Below, piece by piece: positions 1-7,568 of a stretch of 13,433 nt of DNA. The DNA is from RYN-433 sp036558265. GTDB lineage: Bacteria > Planctomycetota > Phycisphaerae > Tepidisphaerales > Tepidisphaeraceae. Numbering within the stretch: the first letter of the stretch is position 1; every line of letters starts with the position of its first letter. The position numbers were made by a program, and so were the translations under genes. The DNA lies in assembly GCA_036558265.1 (NCBI GenBank), contig DATBFY010000468.1, positions 1 to 13,433 on the forward strand, in the 5' to 3' direction. The notes beneath the pieces are model-generated. The model worked only from the letters and a program-made list of their open reading frames with translations. It did not search any database and was not told the origin of the DNA.

Positions 1-1
1 G

Positions 2-889
2 CTGAAGTACCCGCTCCAGGACCAGAACTACACATTCGTCATCCAGCGCGTCCGCTATGGCTGGGCCACAAAGTTGTTCGACAACTTCACGATCATCAAC
101 GCGGCCGCAGACGATTTCACGCCCAACGAGGACCCCGACCAACTGTTCACGGCAACCCTGCCCGACCCGGTGCGAAATACGCCCGACCTGTCGCACCTTA
201 TGAACCGCGGCGCGCCCGGAACCGTATTGACGCCCGCAACGCTGACCGAGGACGATGTCCCCGCCGAAGGACTGATCAACATCAACACCGCCTCGTGGCG
301 CGTGCTGGCGCAGTTGCCGCTCGTGATGCAATTGGGCGATCCGACGAAGGTCGACCGGGTGATGACCGAAGACCTGGCCCGCCGGATCGTCTACTTCCGC
401 GACATCGATGACGGCCGGGGCATTCCCGACAGCACCGGTGTGATTCTGCCGCACCCGCACGGCCCGTTCCGCAGCGTCATGGAACTGCTGATGGTCCCTT
501 ACTTCCAGTCCGGCGAGCAGACGTTGCCGGCGTACGATCCGCTTCCGCCATATCAGCCCGTGCCTGTAGGTGTGCTCAATGACCCGACCATCCCCAGCAT
601 CTACGACGGTGATTTCTCGCCATTACGAGACAAGGGCCCGGGCAACGTCGGTGATGGCGTGCGCCTCGACTTCAAAGAAAAATACCTCATGCTCACCCGC
701 ATCTCCAACCTCATCACCACCAAGTCCGACTGCTACACCTGCTACATCCAGGTCCAGGGCTGGCGCGACGCCGGGACGCCCAACGCCAAGCTCGTCGCCC
801 AGAAACGCCTGGCCTTCATCGTCGATCGCAGCCGCCTCACCCCCACCAAGCGCACCCCCACCGTCTACAACGTCCCCGTCTCCGACTAG
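2..889 (+). CDS. GspK-like helix-hairpin-helix protein, 3' portion (5' end outside window)
   Basis: The reading frame is open from the first bases of the window, so this is the C-terminal part (295 aa) of a longer protein; the TTG at 74 is not a credible start. About 90 residues in is GLININTASWRVLAQLP, the helix-hairpin-helix signature shared by type II secretion GspK minor pseudopilins and ComEA-type proteins. It is followed by a segment with an LARRIVYFRDIDDGRG stretch and by FRSVMELLMVPYF, as expected for the second HhH element. The C-terminal part (around YLMLTRISNLITT and VAQKRLAFIVDRS) resembles the tail of large planctomycete secretion/pilus proteins. GspK caps the pseudopilus tip at the inner membrane. 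The prepilin leader and N-terminal helix would lie upstream and cannot be checked. The gene ends in TAG and is followed by a strong terminator at 957-992. The family assignment is moderately sure; the exact system is not. Confidence 0.7.
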   Translation: MKYPLQDQNYTFVIQRVRYGWATKLFDNFTIINAAADDFTPNEDPDQLFTATLPDPVRNTPDLSHLMNRGAPGTVLTPATLTEDDVPAEGLININTASWRVLAQLPLVMQLGDPTKVDRVMTEDLARRIVYFRDIDDGRGIPDSTGVILPHPHGPFRSVMELLMVPYFQSGEQTLPAYDPLPPYQPVPVGVLNDPTIPSIYDGDFSPLRDKGPGNVGDGVRLDFKEKYLMLTRISNLITTKSDCYTCYIQVQGWRDAGTPNAKLVAQKRLAFIVDRSRLTPTKRTPTVYNVPVSD

Positions 890-956
890 GCCCGCGCCGC
901 CCCGCCCCGGCCCTCCGCGGCGGCGATGGCGGCGGCCCACAACATTGAGTGAGGGT

Positions 957-992
957 AGACTGGCAGGCGCCCCGCGCTTGCCAGTCTTTTTT
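957..992 (+). terminator. Strong intrinsic (Rho-independent) terminator
   Basis: A 14-bp stem pairs 957-970 (AGACTGGCAGGCGC) with 974-987 (GCGCTTGCCAGTCT). It has one G-T wobble and a CCC triloop, and a run of six T closes it (987-992). It lies 67 bp after the stop codon of the GspK-like gene and points in its direction. It probably ends that transcription unit and isolates the downstream glycosidase gene. Confidence 0.88.
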
Positions 993-1050
993 CGCCTTCG
1001 CCCCGACGAGGGGAGAGCGCGCCAACAACCCGCAATTTTGATGCGCGCCC

Positions 1051-1158
1051 GTGACGCGCCCAGCGCCACCCCCTCCCCCGGAAAAATCAAACAATCTTCA
1101 CCCCAAAACCCCAGCAAATCCCCGCCTCCCGCAAGCCTGATGGCGCTCGGCGCGTCAC
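1051..1158. repeat. Inverted repeat pair, 20-nt arms, in a non-coding spacer
   Basis: The arm at 1051-1070 (GTGACGCGCCCAGCGCCACC) matches the reverse complement of 1139-1158 at 18 of 20 positions. The 68-nt spacer between them is C-rich with A-rich patches and has no coding character. The arrangement resembles a small non-autonomous element or a transcribed long hairpin. No target-site duplication is obvious. The hairpin at 1207-1222 and the heptamer array from 1231 follow directly, so this may be one end of a composite repeat. Confidence 0.6.
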
Positions 1159-1206
1159 CGCCGCGCAACCCCGCCCCATAGGTGGAGGACGCGCGCAGCA
1201 CGTAGG

Positions 1207-1222
1207 GCTCGCTTCAGCGAGC
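1207..1222. repeat. Short palindrome (hairpin), possibly dispersed
   Basis: GCTCGC (1207-1212) pairs with GCGAGC (1217-1222) around TTCA; a further T-A pair can shrink the loop to two bases. It is preceded by a CGTAGG flank. Short perfect palindromes of this form are often dispersed in intergenic DNA of large planctomycete genomes. There is no T-run, so it is unlikely to be a terminator. Confidence 0.45.
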
Positions 1223-1230
1223 GGAATCCC

Positions 1231-1265
1231 TTTTGCCTTTTGCCTTTTGCCCTTTGCCTTCTCCC
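1231..1265. repeat. TTTTGCC heptamer tandem repeat
   Basis: Three exact TTTTGCC units occupy 1231-1251. A fourth with one change (CTTTGCC, 1252-1258) and a decayed fifth (TTCTCCC, 1259-1265) follow, then a C/T-rich run. The array lies 72 bp upstream of the glycosidase start, outside any convincing gene. Short ORFs reading through it (KGKRQKAKGKR) are artefacts of the repeat. Copy number could vary by replication slippage. Confidence 0.8.
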
Positions 1266-1325
1266 TCCCCCCCCTCCCCCAACCGCGACAGATTTCCAAA
1301 CGAACCCACCGAACCTTCAACCCAG

Positions 1326-1331
1326 TACAAT
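1326..1331 (+). promoter_or_regulatory. Possible -10 element (TACAAT) for a leaderless glycosidase mRNA
   Basis: TACAAT matches the TATAAT consensus at five of six positions. It ends six bases before the ATG at 1338, so a normal start point would fall on or next to the A of the start codon. No Shine-Dalgarno is visible there, which fits a leaderless transcript. No convincing -35 is present, so this stays tentative. Confidence 0.3.
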
Positions 1332-1337
1332 TCGCCA

Positions 1338-2576
1338 ATGCCCCGCCTCCTCCTCCTGCTCGTCCTCGCCCTGCTCGCCCCCCTCGCCCTGGCCGAGCCG
1401 GCCACCGTCACCCTCGCCCCCCACGGCGCCCTGCTCGTCAACGGCCGGCCGGTCTTCCCCATCGGCTTCACCATGCCCCCGCCGCCGGACGGCAAAACGC
1501 CCGATGGCAAGGATGCCATCGCCGAGCTCGCCGACGCCGGCGCCACCTTCCTCCGCACCGGCCCGATGGGCGCCCCCTGGGACGAGCAGACGATCGCGCG
1601 GGAGGTCCAGTACCTCGACGCCGCCGCCCGCAACGGCATGTACTGCCTCCCCTACCTCCGCGAGCTCGCAACCCTCCCGCCCGGCAACGCCCAGCGCGAG
1701 GCCCGTCTCCGCGACCTGCTCGCAAAGCTCAAGGACCACCCCGGCCTGGGCGCCTGGAAGGGCGCCGACGAGCCCGACTGGGGCCACCAGCCCGTCGAAC
1801 CCCTCCAGCGCGCCTACGACCTCATCCACCAGCTCGACGGCCGCCACCCCGTCCTGATCATCCAGGCCCCCCGCGGCACGGTCGATTCCATGCGCGCCTA
1901 CGACGCGACTTACGACATCACCGGCGCGGATGTCTACCCGATCAGCTACCCCCCCGGCACCCACTCCGCCGAGCCCAATAAGAACATCTCCATGGTCGGC
2001 GACTTCACCAAGAGGATGGTGGAAGTCGGCGGCGGCGGAAGGAAACCCGTCTGGATGGTCCTCCAGATCGCCTTCTCCGGCACCGTCAAGCCCGGCAAGA
2101 CCCTGCGCTTCCCCACCTTCCCCGAAACCCGCTACATGACCTACCAGGCCATCGCCACCGGCGCCCGCGGCCTCCTCTACTTCGGCGGCCAGCTCCCCAA
2201 ATCCCTCAGCCCGCAAGACGCCAGGCTCGGCTGGAACTGGACCCACTGGCGTCGCGTCCTCCGCCCCGTCATCGAGGAGATCGGCACGAAATCCCCGCTC
2301 TATCCCGCGCTCGTGGTCCCCGATTCCAAACTCCCGATCCAGTGTCCCACCCCCGGCGTCGAATGGGTCGCCCGCGAAGCCGGCAACGACCTCTTCCTCA
2401 TCGCCACCAAGCGTGAAGGCCCCACCGGCCAGGCCAAATTCACCGGCCTGCCCGACTGGGCGACAAATGCCGACGTTCTCTTCGAATCCCCCCGCACCGT
2501 CGAAGCCCAAAACGGCCAATTCAGCGACTGGTTCGCCCCCTTCGACGCCCACGTCTACCGCTTCAAGCACCCATGA
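1338..2576 (+). CDS. Secreted putative glycosidase-like TIM-barrel protein
   Basis: The 412-aa product starts with a clear signal peptide: MPR, then a Leu-rich core, with likely cleavage after ALA at residue 19. The mature protein opens with VTLAPHGALLVNGRPVFPIGF (about 24-44), a typical entry strand of glycoside hydrolase superfamily proteins. An alpha/beta barrel follows. GAWKGADEPDW (138-148) carries an Asp-Glu-Pro, with Glu145 a candidate acid/base, in the position where beta-strand 4 of clan GH-A enzymes ends. ADVYPISYPP (197-206), KPVWMVLQIAF (236-246) and YQAIATGARGLLYFG (269-283) fit later strands. A small C-terminal beta domain spans about 325-410. Family and substrate are not recognised, and no second catalytic acid can be named with confidence. 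The ATG at 1338 was chosen for the signal peptide; the longer frame upstream only translates the heptamer repeat. No Shine-Dalgarno is visible. It may be a non-catalytic carbohydrate-binding homologue. Confidence 0.8.
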   Translation: MPRLLLLLVLALLAPLALAEPATVTLAPHGALLVNGRPVFPIGFTMPPPPDGKTPDGKDAIAELADAGATFLRTGPMGAPWDEQTIAREVQYLDAAARNGMYCLPYLRELATLPPGNAQREARLRDLLAKLKDHPGLGAWKGADEPDWGHQPVEPLQRAYDLIHQLDGRHPVLIIQAPRGTVDSMRAYDATYDITGADVYPISYPPGTHSAEPNKNISMVGDFTKRMVEVGGGGRKPVWMVLQIAFSGTVKPGKTLRFPTFPETRYMTYQAIATGARGLLYFGGQLPKSLSPQDARLGWNWTHWRRVLRPVIEEIGTKSPLYPALVVPDSKLPIQCPTPGVEWVAREAGNDLFLIATKREGPTGQAKFTGLPDWATNADVLFESPRTVEAQNGQFSDWFAPFDAHVYRFKHP

Positions 2577-2579
2577 TGG

Positions 2580-3443
2580 TCAACACTGCACGGAGGGGTA
2601 GAACGCCCCCCGCGGGTCGTGATAGGTGCCCATGGCCATCAGCCCCATCGGCTTGACGACCCGCAACCCCTGTGCAAGGCACCACTTAAAGAACGTGGCG
2701 CGCCGGATCGGCACCAGCAGCGCCAGCGGCTCGCTCGTCAGGGCGCTGGCTCCCGCCAGAAGCTCCTGCATGTCCCGATCCGTCTCCGCCACGCCATGGT
2801 TGATGAACCAGAACGTCGGCGCCGACGCGTACGCCACCACCCGCCCCTCCCGCTCCAGGAGAAGCGGCCGGAACATGTTCACCGAATCCGCCAGCTCGCC
2901 GCCGCGCTCAAACCCGTGGACCCGCCGGCAGAGGTCCACGCACGCCGGCACATCCGCCGCCGTCATCGACCGAACCGTCCCCGGCGACGGCGCACGCAGC
3001 TTCCCGGTCATCAGCGCCAGCGGCTCCTTCAGCTCGAACCCCAGCGACGCGTAAAGCGAGAGCGACGTCGTATTGAACGCATCCTGCACCAGCCGCGTCC
3101 CCGGCGCGCCGGTTTCCGCCGCCCGCGCGATCACCGCCTCCATCAACCGCCTTCCCACGCCCTTGCCGTGAAAGTTCGGATCCACCGTCAGCGGCCCCAC
3201 GGTGGCGATCGGGTCCCGCTGGTCGAGGAAGTTCGAGCCCACGACCCTGCCGTCCGCCTCGGCGACCACGCCCCACCATTTCGCGTGGGTCATGAACGCC
3301 TTGGCGAGTCCCTGCGCCGCCTCGGGCACGGGGAAATCCGGCGGAAAGTTGTGCTTCTTCGCGATCGACCCGAAGGCCTCAAAGACGATGCTGGCGACCA
3401 CGTCAGTGTCGGACGGTCGAAACGGGCGGAGCTGGATGTCCAT
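2580..3443 (-). CDS. GNAT family N-acetyltransferase, two-domain form
   Basis: The 287-aa product begins IQLRPFRPSDTDVVASIVFEAFG, a standard GNAT N-terminus. The acetyl-CoA pyrophosphate-binding motif A is VGPLTVDPNFHGKGVGRRLMEAVI (about 82-105; key residues His92-Gly-Lys-Gly95-Val-Gly97). NTTSLSLYASLGF (124-136) is the usual motif B strand-helix. From about residue 157 (VRSMTAADVPACVDLCRRV) a second, degenerate GNAT-like half follows without motif A, ending in a conserved-looking GTYHDPRGAFYPS segment. Tandem GNATs with an active first half and a structural second half are a known arrangement. The substrate is unknown. The start lies 22 bp after the upstream DUF4159 gene's stop, so the two are probably one operon. 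GAGG lies only one base before the ATG, too close for a standard ribosome-binding site; coupling to the upstream gene may help. Its stop is 3 bp from that of the converging glycosidase gene. Confidence 0.87.
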   Translation of the reverse strand: MDIQLRPFRPSDTDVVASIVFEAFGSIAKKHNFPPDFPVPEAAQGLAKAFMTHAKWWGVVAEADGRVVGSNFLDQRDPIATVGPLTVDPNFHGKGVGRRLMEAVIARAAETGAPGTRLVQDAFNTTSLSLYASLGFELKEPLALMTGKLRAPSPGTVRSMTAADVPACVDLCRRVHGFERGGELADSVNMFRPLLLEREGRVVAYASAPTFWFINHGVAETDRDMQELLAGASALTSEPLALLVPIRRATFFKWCLAQGLRVVKPMGLMAMGTYHDPRGAFYPSVQC

Positions 3444-3465
3444 GCCTCAAGAGATTACGCGATCG

Positions 3466-6400
3466 TCATTGCTCCTTCATCCCCGTCGCCGACCAGATCA
3501 GCAGGTTTTTCATCAGCGACTGGGCATACGCCGGCTCAAAGCCCAGCACGCCCCAGTTGTTGCACCCCAGCAGCCCCGTGGTCAGGTCCAGCGGGTTGAG
3601 GATGACCTTCCCCCGCCCGAAGGTGATCGCGTCGAGACGCCCCCCCGTGCCGTAACCCCGGGTCTTCACGTACGCCCGCACCTGCGGCGTGGCCAGGTCG
3701 TCCATCCCCGGACCGCTCGCGGCCAGGATCGGGTGCGTCCTGGGCAGCAGTTGCGGCTGCACTTCCGGGAACGCCTTGGCGAGCGCGAGGCGGGCGGATT
3801 CGTAAAAGTCGCCGTTGCCCCCGCACGGCTCGACCATCAGCACGCCCCCCGCCTGGACGAACTTGCGGATCGCCGCGATCTGCGCGGCGGTCGGCGTGTA
3901 CGCGCCCGTCCCCGTCCAATGCGCGAACCCGCCCAGGTTGGGGTTGAGGTTCTCGATGTCGGTCGCGACCACGCTCAGCGCCACGTCGGTATCTCGCTGG
4001 AAAACGCGGGCGAACCGCCCCCACGCCAGCGGCTCGGGATCCCAGTTGCCCGGGTACTTCAGGCGAACCACGCCGATGCTCCCGCCCGTCGCCGGGCCCT
4101 GCGGCGGCACGTACGTGGACGCCAGGCGGTTGCGCAGGTCGCCCTTGCCTGCGGCGTACAGGAAGATGTTCATCCCCAGTTCGAAGAGGCTGCGCCGGCT
4201 CTTGTCCTGCCGCATCTGCCAGTACTGCGTGATGTCGGTGGGCGAGTGGAGCATCAGGATGCGGGCCCCGTTGCTCACCGCCCGAAGGCGTGGCCGCGGG
4301 CTTGGCTTGTACAGCACCGAGTAGATCTCGTGATCGTCGGGCAGGTCCTTCATCTCGTAGTCGGGGAAGAGTTTTCTCGCCAGCTCCTCGAGCCACTCGT
4401 TGGCCTGCGCCTCGCCGCCGTCCGCCTGCGTGAAGAGCATGCCGCCGGCGAGCACGTAATTGCGGATCTTCTCGATCTCGTCGGGCGTGAACTGTTCCCG
4501 CTTGTGGCTGGCGAGGTAGAGGATCGGCGAATCCGCCCAGTCGGTCCAGTCGCGGGAAAGGGGGACGACCTGCCAGTTGAGCGGTCGCTCCATCTCGCGC
4601 GAGCCGAAGCGCGCCAGGTTGGCGACGTCGCGCGGGCGGTTGGCCCAGTGCCCGTCGAAGCGCAGCTTGTTCATCAGGATCGGGTGCCGCCCGCGCGCCA
4701 AAAAGAGCAGGTGGTAGGCCGTCTCGATCTCGGTCCCCCACGAGCCATCCCCCTCCTGGGCGTTGATCACCGCCGCCGCCAGCTCGCGATACCAGTCGTG
4801 CTCGCCGAAGAACTTGAACCCCGACGCCAGCCCCACCCGCTCCAGGCCGTAGAGCGTGTACCCGCCGGAGAGGTTGACCGAGTTGTCGTTGAACTCCAGG
4901 TAGTCCAGGCCGCGCTGCAATGCCTTGGAGAACGGTTCGCGCCCGACCTGCGAGCCGATCTTCGGGGCGTCGAGGTAATCGTGGGTCACGAACAGCGACG
5001 CGATGCCGGCGACGGTCATCGAGATCCGTCCGTCGCCGTTGCGGCCGAAACCGGCGTAATCCCAGGTTCCGTTGGCGTTCTGGCAGCGCGTCCAGTGGTT
5101 CTCGACGGCCTGCCAGTAGCTGGTGTTCACCTCCGCCCCGATCTCCGCCGCCGACCACACGCCCAGGAGGCCGTACTGGCTGTTGGAATTGTCCCAACCG
5201 CCGCCCGAGAAGACCGCGCGTCCCCCGTTTTTCGAGTAGGTGTAAGCGCCCCCGACGTGCGACGACAGCAGGTACGCCAGGTCGGCGGAGATCGCCGGCT
5301 TGTCCTCCGGCCGGGCGAGCAGCGCGAGCGCGGTCGCGCGGATCGCCCGGGCGTAGGTGACCGGCCCCAAGTCCGCGGGCATCGCCTTCATCTTCTCCAC
5401 CATGTCGCGGACGAACGGGCCCTTGAGGTTGAGGCGGTCGTCCTTGATCGCGTAGGCGCTCTGCAACAACGCGTAAACGCACAGGGCGTCCAGGCCCGTA
5501 TAATAGGCGTCGCGCCGCTCCGTCCCGCCGTGCAGCCTGCCGTTGACGAACCGCCCGATCAGAAAGTTGGCGCCGCCCTGGATCGCCCGCCCGATCGCCT
5601 CGTCGGTCAGGCCGGACGCCGCGACGGCGCCTTGCCGCCCGGGTTGAACGGTGATCGGCGGGCGCACGACCGGCGGGAGCTTGGGATCCACGCCCGGGCG
5701 ATGATCGACCGCGGCAGCCACCGTCGGCTGCGTGACCGGCTTACTGGCAGGAGCCATCGGGTGAACGGTGGATGCCGCAGCGGACGCTTTCGCGGATGTC
5801 GTCGTGGGCGACGGTCGCGTCGGGGCGGTGCTCGCGTGTCGGATCGCCAACTGGGTCGTCAACCGTCTGGGATGGTACTCGGGCCAGTCCGGCGCCGCGG
5901 CCCAAGCCTGTGAGGCGGCGGGGATGCCCGCCCCGTTTTCGGTGGCGTGTGTCGTCGCGGGCTTCGGCACGGGTGGATGCGTTTCCTGGGGCAGCGTCAC
6001 CGTCGAATATTGTTGCTTCATCTGGCCGAACAGCGTCTTGAACAACTCGTCACGCTGTGCCCGGGCCTGCTCTACATCCGACCTGAGCTGCGCATCGACG
6101 ATCTCGTGCCCGGCCACCATCTGATCGATCTTGCGATAGGTGTCGTACGCCTCGCGAAAGCGCTGATCGACGGTGTACGCCTCGGCCTTGGCCTTCAGAT
6201 CGCGGATCGGGGCGCGGTGCTGGTCGTCCCAGGTGGGCTTAGCGCGCCCGACCAGGATGACCGCCAGGATGACCGCCGACGTCAGCAGGCTGCCCAGCAA
6301 CGTGTAGAGCAGCGCGAAGCTGAAACCTCCGCGCGGCGGCGCGGGGGTGGCCGGCTGGCGGAGCGCGATCGGTGGAGGCGTGATCGCCGCCGCCGAAGCC

Positions 6401-6756
6401 TTTGCCGGCATTGATGCCCTGGGCGCATCGCCACCTGTTGCGCGCGGGCCCGCGGCGCTCTCGCCCCCGCCGGTTTGACCCGCGGCGGAGTCGTCGCCCG
6501 GGAATCGCACGGGCACCGCGCTATGTCCCAGGGCCGCCGACAGCGCCGCCGCGGCAGCCACCGTGGCGTCATCCGACGTTTCGCCGGGCAGCAGGGCGGC
6601 GACGTCCTGCAGCGAGTCCTGCGGCGCCGGCTCGTCCGGTTGCGCGGGGATGGTGAACCGCGTGCCGCACGCGACGCACAGCGCGGTCAGGCCCGCGTCG
6701 CTCGCGGAGAACTGCGACACCTTCCCGCACTGCTGGCATCGGACTTTGAAGGACAT
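3466..6756 (-). CDS. Membrane-anchored zinc-ribbon / alpha-alpha toroid / double DUF4159-like protein
   Basis: The product is 1096 aa from the ATG at 6756. This start was chosen because it opens an MJ0042-like zinc ribbon (Cys7, Cys10, Cys27, Cys30); the frame's 17-residue upstream extension is basic and unlike the family. A low-complexity linker follows, then one transmembrane helix (about 145-170), a charged helical or coiled-coil stretch (176-250), a Pro/Ala/Thr linker, and a prenyltransferase/squalene-cyclase-like toroid (about 381-690). The toroid has two QW motifs, Q559-x3-G-x-W565 and Q667-x3-G-x-W673, but no DxDD cyclase acid motif. Two DUF4159-like domains end the protein (about 695-870 and 893-1092). 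Both carry the pattern [FY]TP-x(3-4)-I-x2-IR-x2-V-x-AGG-x-L, which suggests internal duplication. DUF4159 belongs with the class I glutamine-amidotransferase-like folds; no catalytic triad was identified. The toroid/DUF4159 part is likely extracytoplasmic. Its role is unknown. It is first in an operon with the GNAT gene. Confidence 0.85.
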   Translation of the reverse strand: MSFKVRCQQCGKVSQFSASDAGLTALCVACGTRFTIPAQPDEPAPQDSLQDVAALLPGETSDDATVAAAAALSAALGHSAVPVRFPGDDSAAGQTGGGESAAGPRATGGDAPRASMPAKASAAAITPPPIALRQPATPAPPRGGFSFALLYTLLGSLLTSAVILAVILVGRAKPTWDDQHRAPIRDLKAKAEAYTVDQRFREAYDTYRKIDQMVAGHEIVDAQLRSDVEQARAQRDELFKTLFGQMKQQYSTVTLPQETHPPVPKPATTHATENGAGIPAASQAWAAAPDWPEYHPRRLTTQLAIRHASTAPTRPSPTTTSAKASAAASTVHPMAPASKPVTQPTVAAAVDHRPGVDPKLPPVVRPPITVQPGRQGAVAASGLTDEAIGRAIQGGANFLIGRFVNGRLHGGTERRDAYYTGLDALCVYALLQSAYAIKDDRLNLKGPFVRDMVEKMKAMPADLGPVTYARAIRATALALLARPEDKPAISADLAYLLSSHVGGAYTYSKNGGRAVFSGGGWDNSNSQYGLLGVWSAAEIGAEVNTSYWQAVENHWTRCQNANGTWDYAGFGRNGDGRISMTVAGIASLFVTHDYLDAPKIGSQVGREPFSKALQRGLDYLEFNDNSVNLSGGYTLYGLERVGLASGFKFFGEHDWYRELAAAVINAQEGDGSWGTEIETAYHLLFLARGRHPILMNKLRFDGHWANRPRDVANLARFGSREMERPLNWQVVPLSRDWTDWADSPILYLASHKREQFTPDEIEKIRNYVLAGGMLFTQADGGEAQANEWLEELARKLFPDYEMKDLPDDHEIYSVLYKPSPRPRLRAVSNGARILMLHSPTDITQYWQMRQDKSRRSLFELGMNIFLYAAGKGDLRNRLASTYVPPQGPATGGSIGVVRLKYPGNWDPEPLAWGRFARVFQRDTDVALSVVATDIENLNPNLGGFAHWTGTGAYTPTAAQIAAIRKFVQAGGVLMVEPCGGNGDFYESARLALAKAFPEVQPQLLPRTHPILAASGPGMDDLATPQVRAYVKTRGYGTGGRLDAITFGRGKVILNPLDLTTGLLGCNNWGVLGFEPAYAQSLMKNLLIWSATGMKEQ

Positions 6757-6825
6757 GGGTAACTTCCGCAGCCCCCGTTTGGTCCACCGCCGCCTTGACG
6801 GCCGCATGGCCGCGCGCGTGTCCCT

Positions 6826-6854
6826 ATTTCATCCGGCACCCGCGCCGTTTTCAA
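6826..6854 (-). promoter_or_regulatory. Candidate sigma70-like promoter of the DUF4159-GNAT operon
   Basis: On the minus strand, TTGAAA (6854-6849, five of six to the -35 consensus) is followed by exactly 17 nt and TGAAAT (6831-6826, four of six to the -10). Transcription would start near 6819, leaving a leader of about 63 nt before the ATG at 6756, where a weak GGAAG lies nine bases from the start codon. It is the best promoter-like match seen here for this operon. Confidence 0.45.
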
Positions 6855-7568
6855 CCCTAAATCGGTTCGGATTGCTGGGCGGGGATGACCATGGATTGCG
6901 GCAGAACGCCACGGCACCGAAGAGGCAGCAGACCGGGAGCCGGGGAGGACGAGGTGTTGAGCCGAGAAGGATTGCGGTCGCCTCTGGGTACGCAGAAGGC
7001 GCTCGAGCGGATTTGGGTGGATGTGCTGACGCTCCTGGCACGGGCGGCGTTTGCGCATTTTGCCGGGAGAGGGGGTTGATTCATCGTGTGCCTGGTCTGG
7101 CAAAATGCTCCAACGCCGTGGGTCACGAGGGCGCCATGGCGAACGTCGTTCATGGCATGCTCGCAGTGGAGGCGGCTTTTACGAGGGCCGTTCGGACGGT
7201 TGGACAGCGAGGGGACCGGTTCCACCGCTGTCGCGGTGCCTACACCGTCCGGGGTTCCCGCAGCCGGGCCACCCCCGCCCGTCGGGAGGTGAAAAGGTCG
7301 GCGGGGCCGCAAGAACAACAAGTCGAATCGAATCCCAGCGTGCGAGTTGGACGAGTTGCAGGCTTTGCGGAACGGGTTCGGCGAACATTTGGACGCGCCG
7401 GATGATTCTCCCGAAGCCGGCGTTCGCCGGTGCGTCGCCGACGGCGATCGCTTGGATCAAGGGCGGCGCGACGGCGGTGCACATCGGCCGGATTACGCAG
7501 TGTGCAGAATCCGCAACGAACACCCCGTGCGTGAGCAATCCTGCCTCAAGAAGGACCCTTGCCGGGCG
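6855..7568. other. Gene-free interval between two minus-strand transcription units
   Basis: No reading frame here has family-like sequence, a good start with ribosome-binding site, or the codon character of the neighbouring genes. Frames on both strands are rich in Arg, Gly, Ser and Trp and read like shadows of non-coding DNA. Frames such as 7051-7575 (+) and 7347-7727 (+) were considered; the latter runs antisense into the TadG-like gene. Two adjacent hairpins are visible at 7417-7430 (CCGGCG/CGCCGG) and 7434-7448 (GTCGCC/GGCGAT), not unexpected at this GC content. The left edge holds the candidate promoter of the DUF4159 operon. An unannotated RNA or a decayed gene cannot be excluded. Confidence 0.5.

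Noticed and set aside
1233..1337. N-terminal extension of the glycosidase frame
   Set aside because: It translates the heptamer repeat and C/T run; the signal peptide starts at ATG 1338.
1317..2570. 417-aa minus-strand frame opposite the glycosidase
   Set aside because: It is Gly/Glu/Asp/Ala-rich low-complexity antisense shadow and starts from a weak codon; the plus strand has a signal peptide and a barrel.
3202..5913. 903-aa plus-strand open frame opposite the DUF4159 gene
   Set aside because: It is Arg/Val/Leu/Asp-rich antisense shadow of a high-GC gene, with no domain, and the opposite strand has clear families.
6757..6807. Longer start of the DUF4159/toroid protein
   Set aside because: The added 17 residues are basic and unlike the family; MSFKVRCQQC at 6756 begins the zinc ribbon directly.
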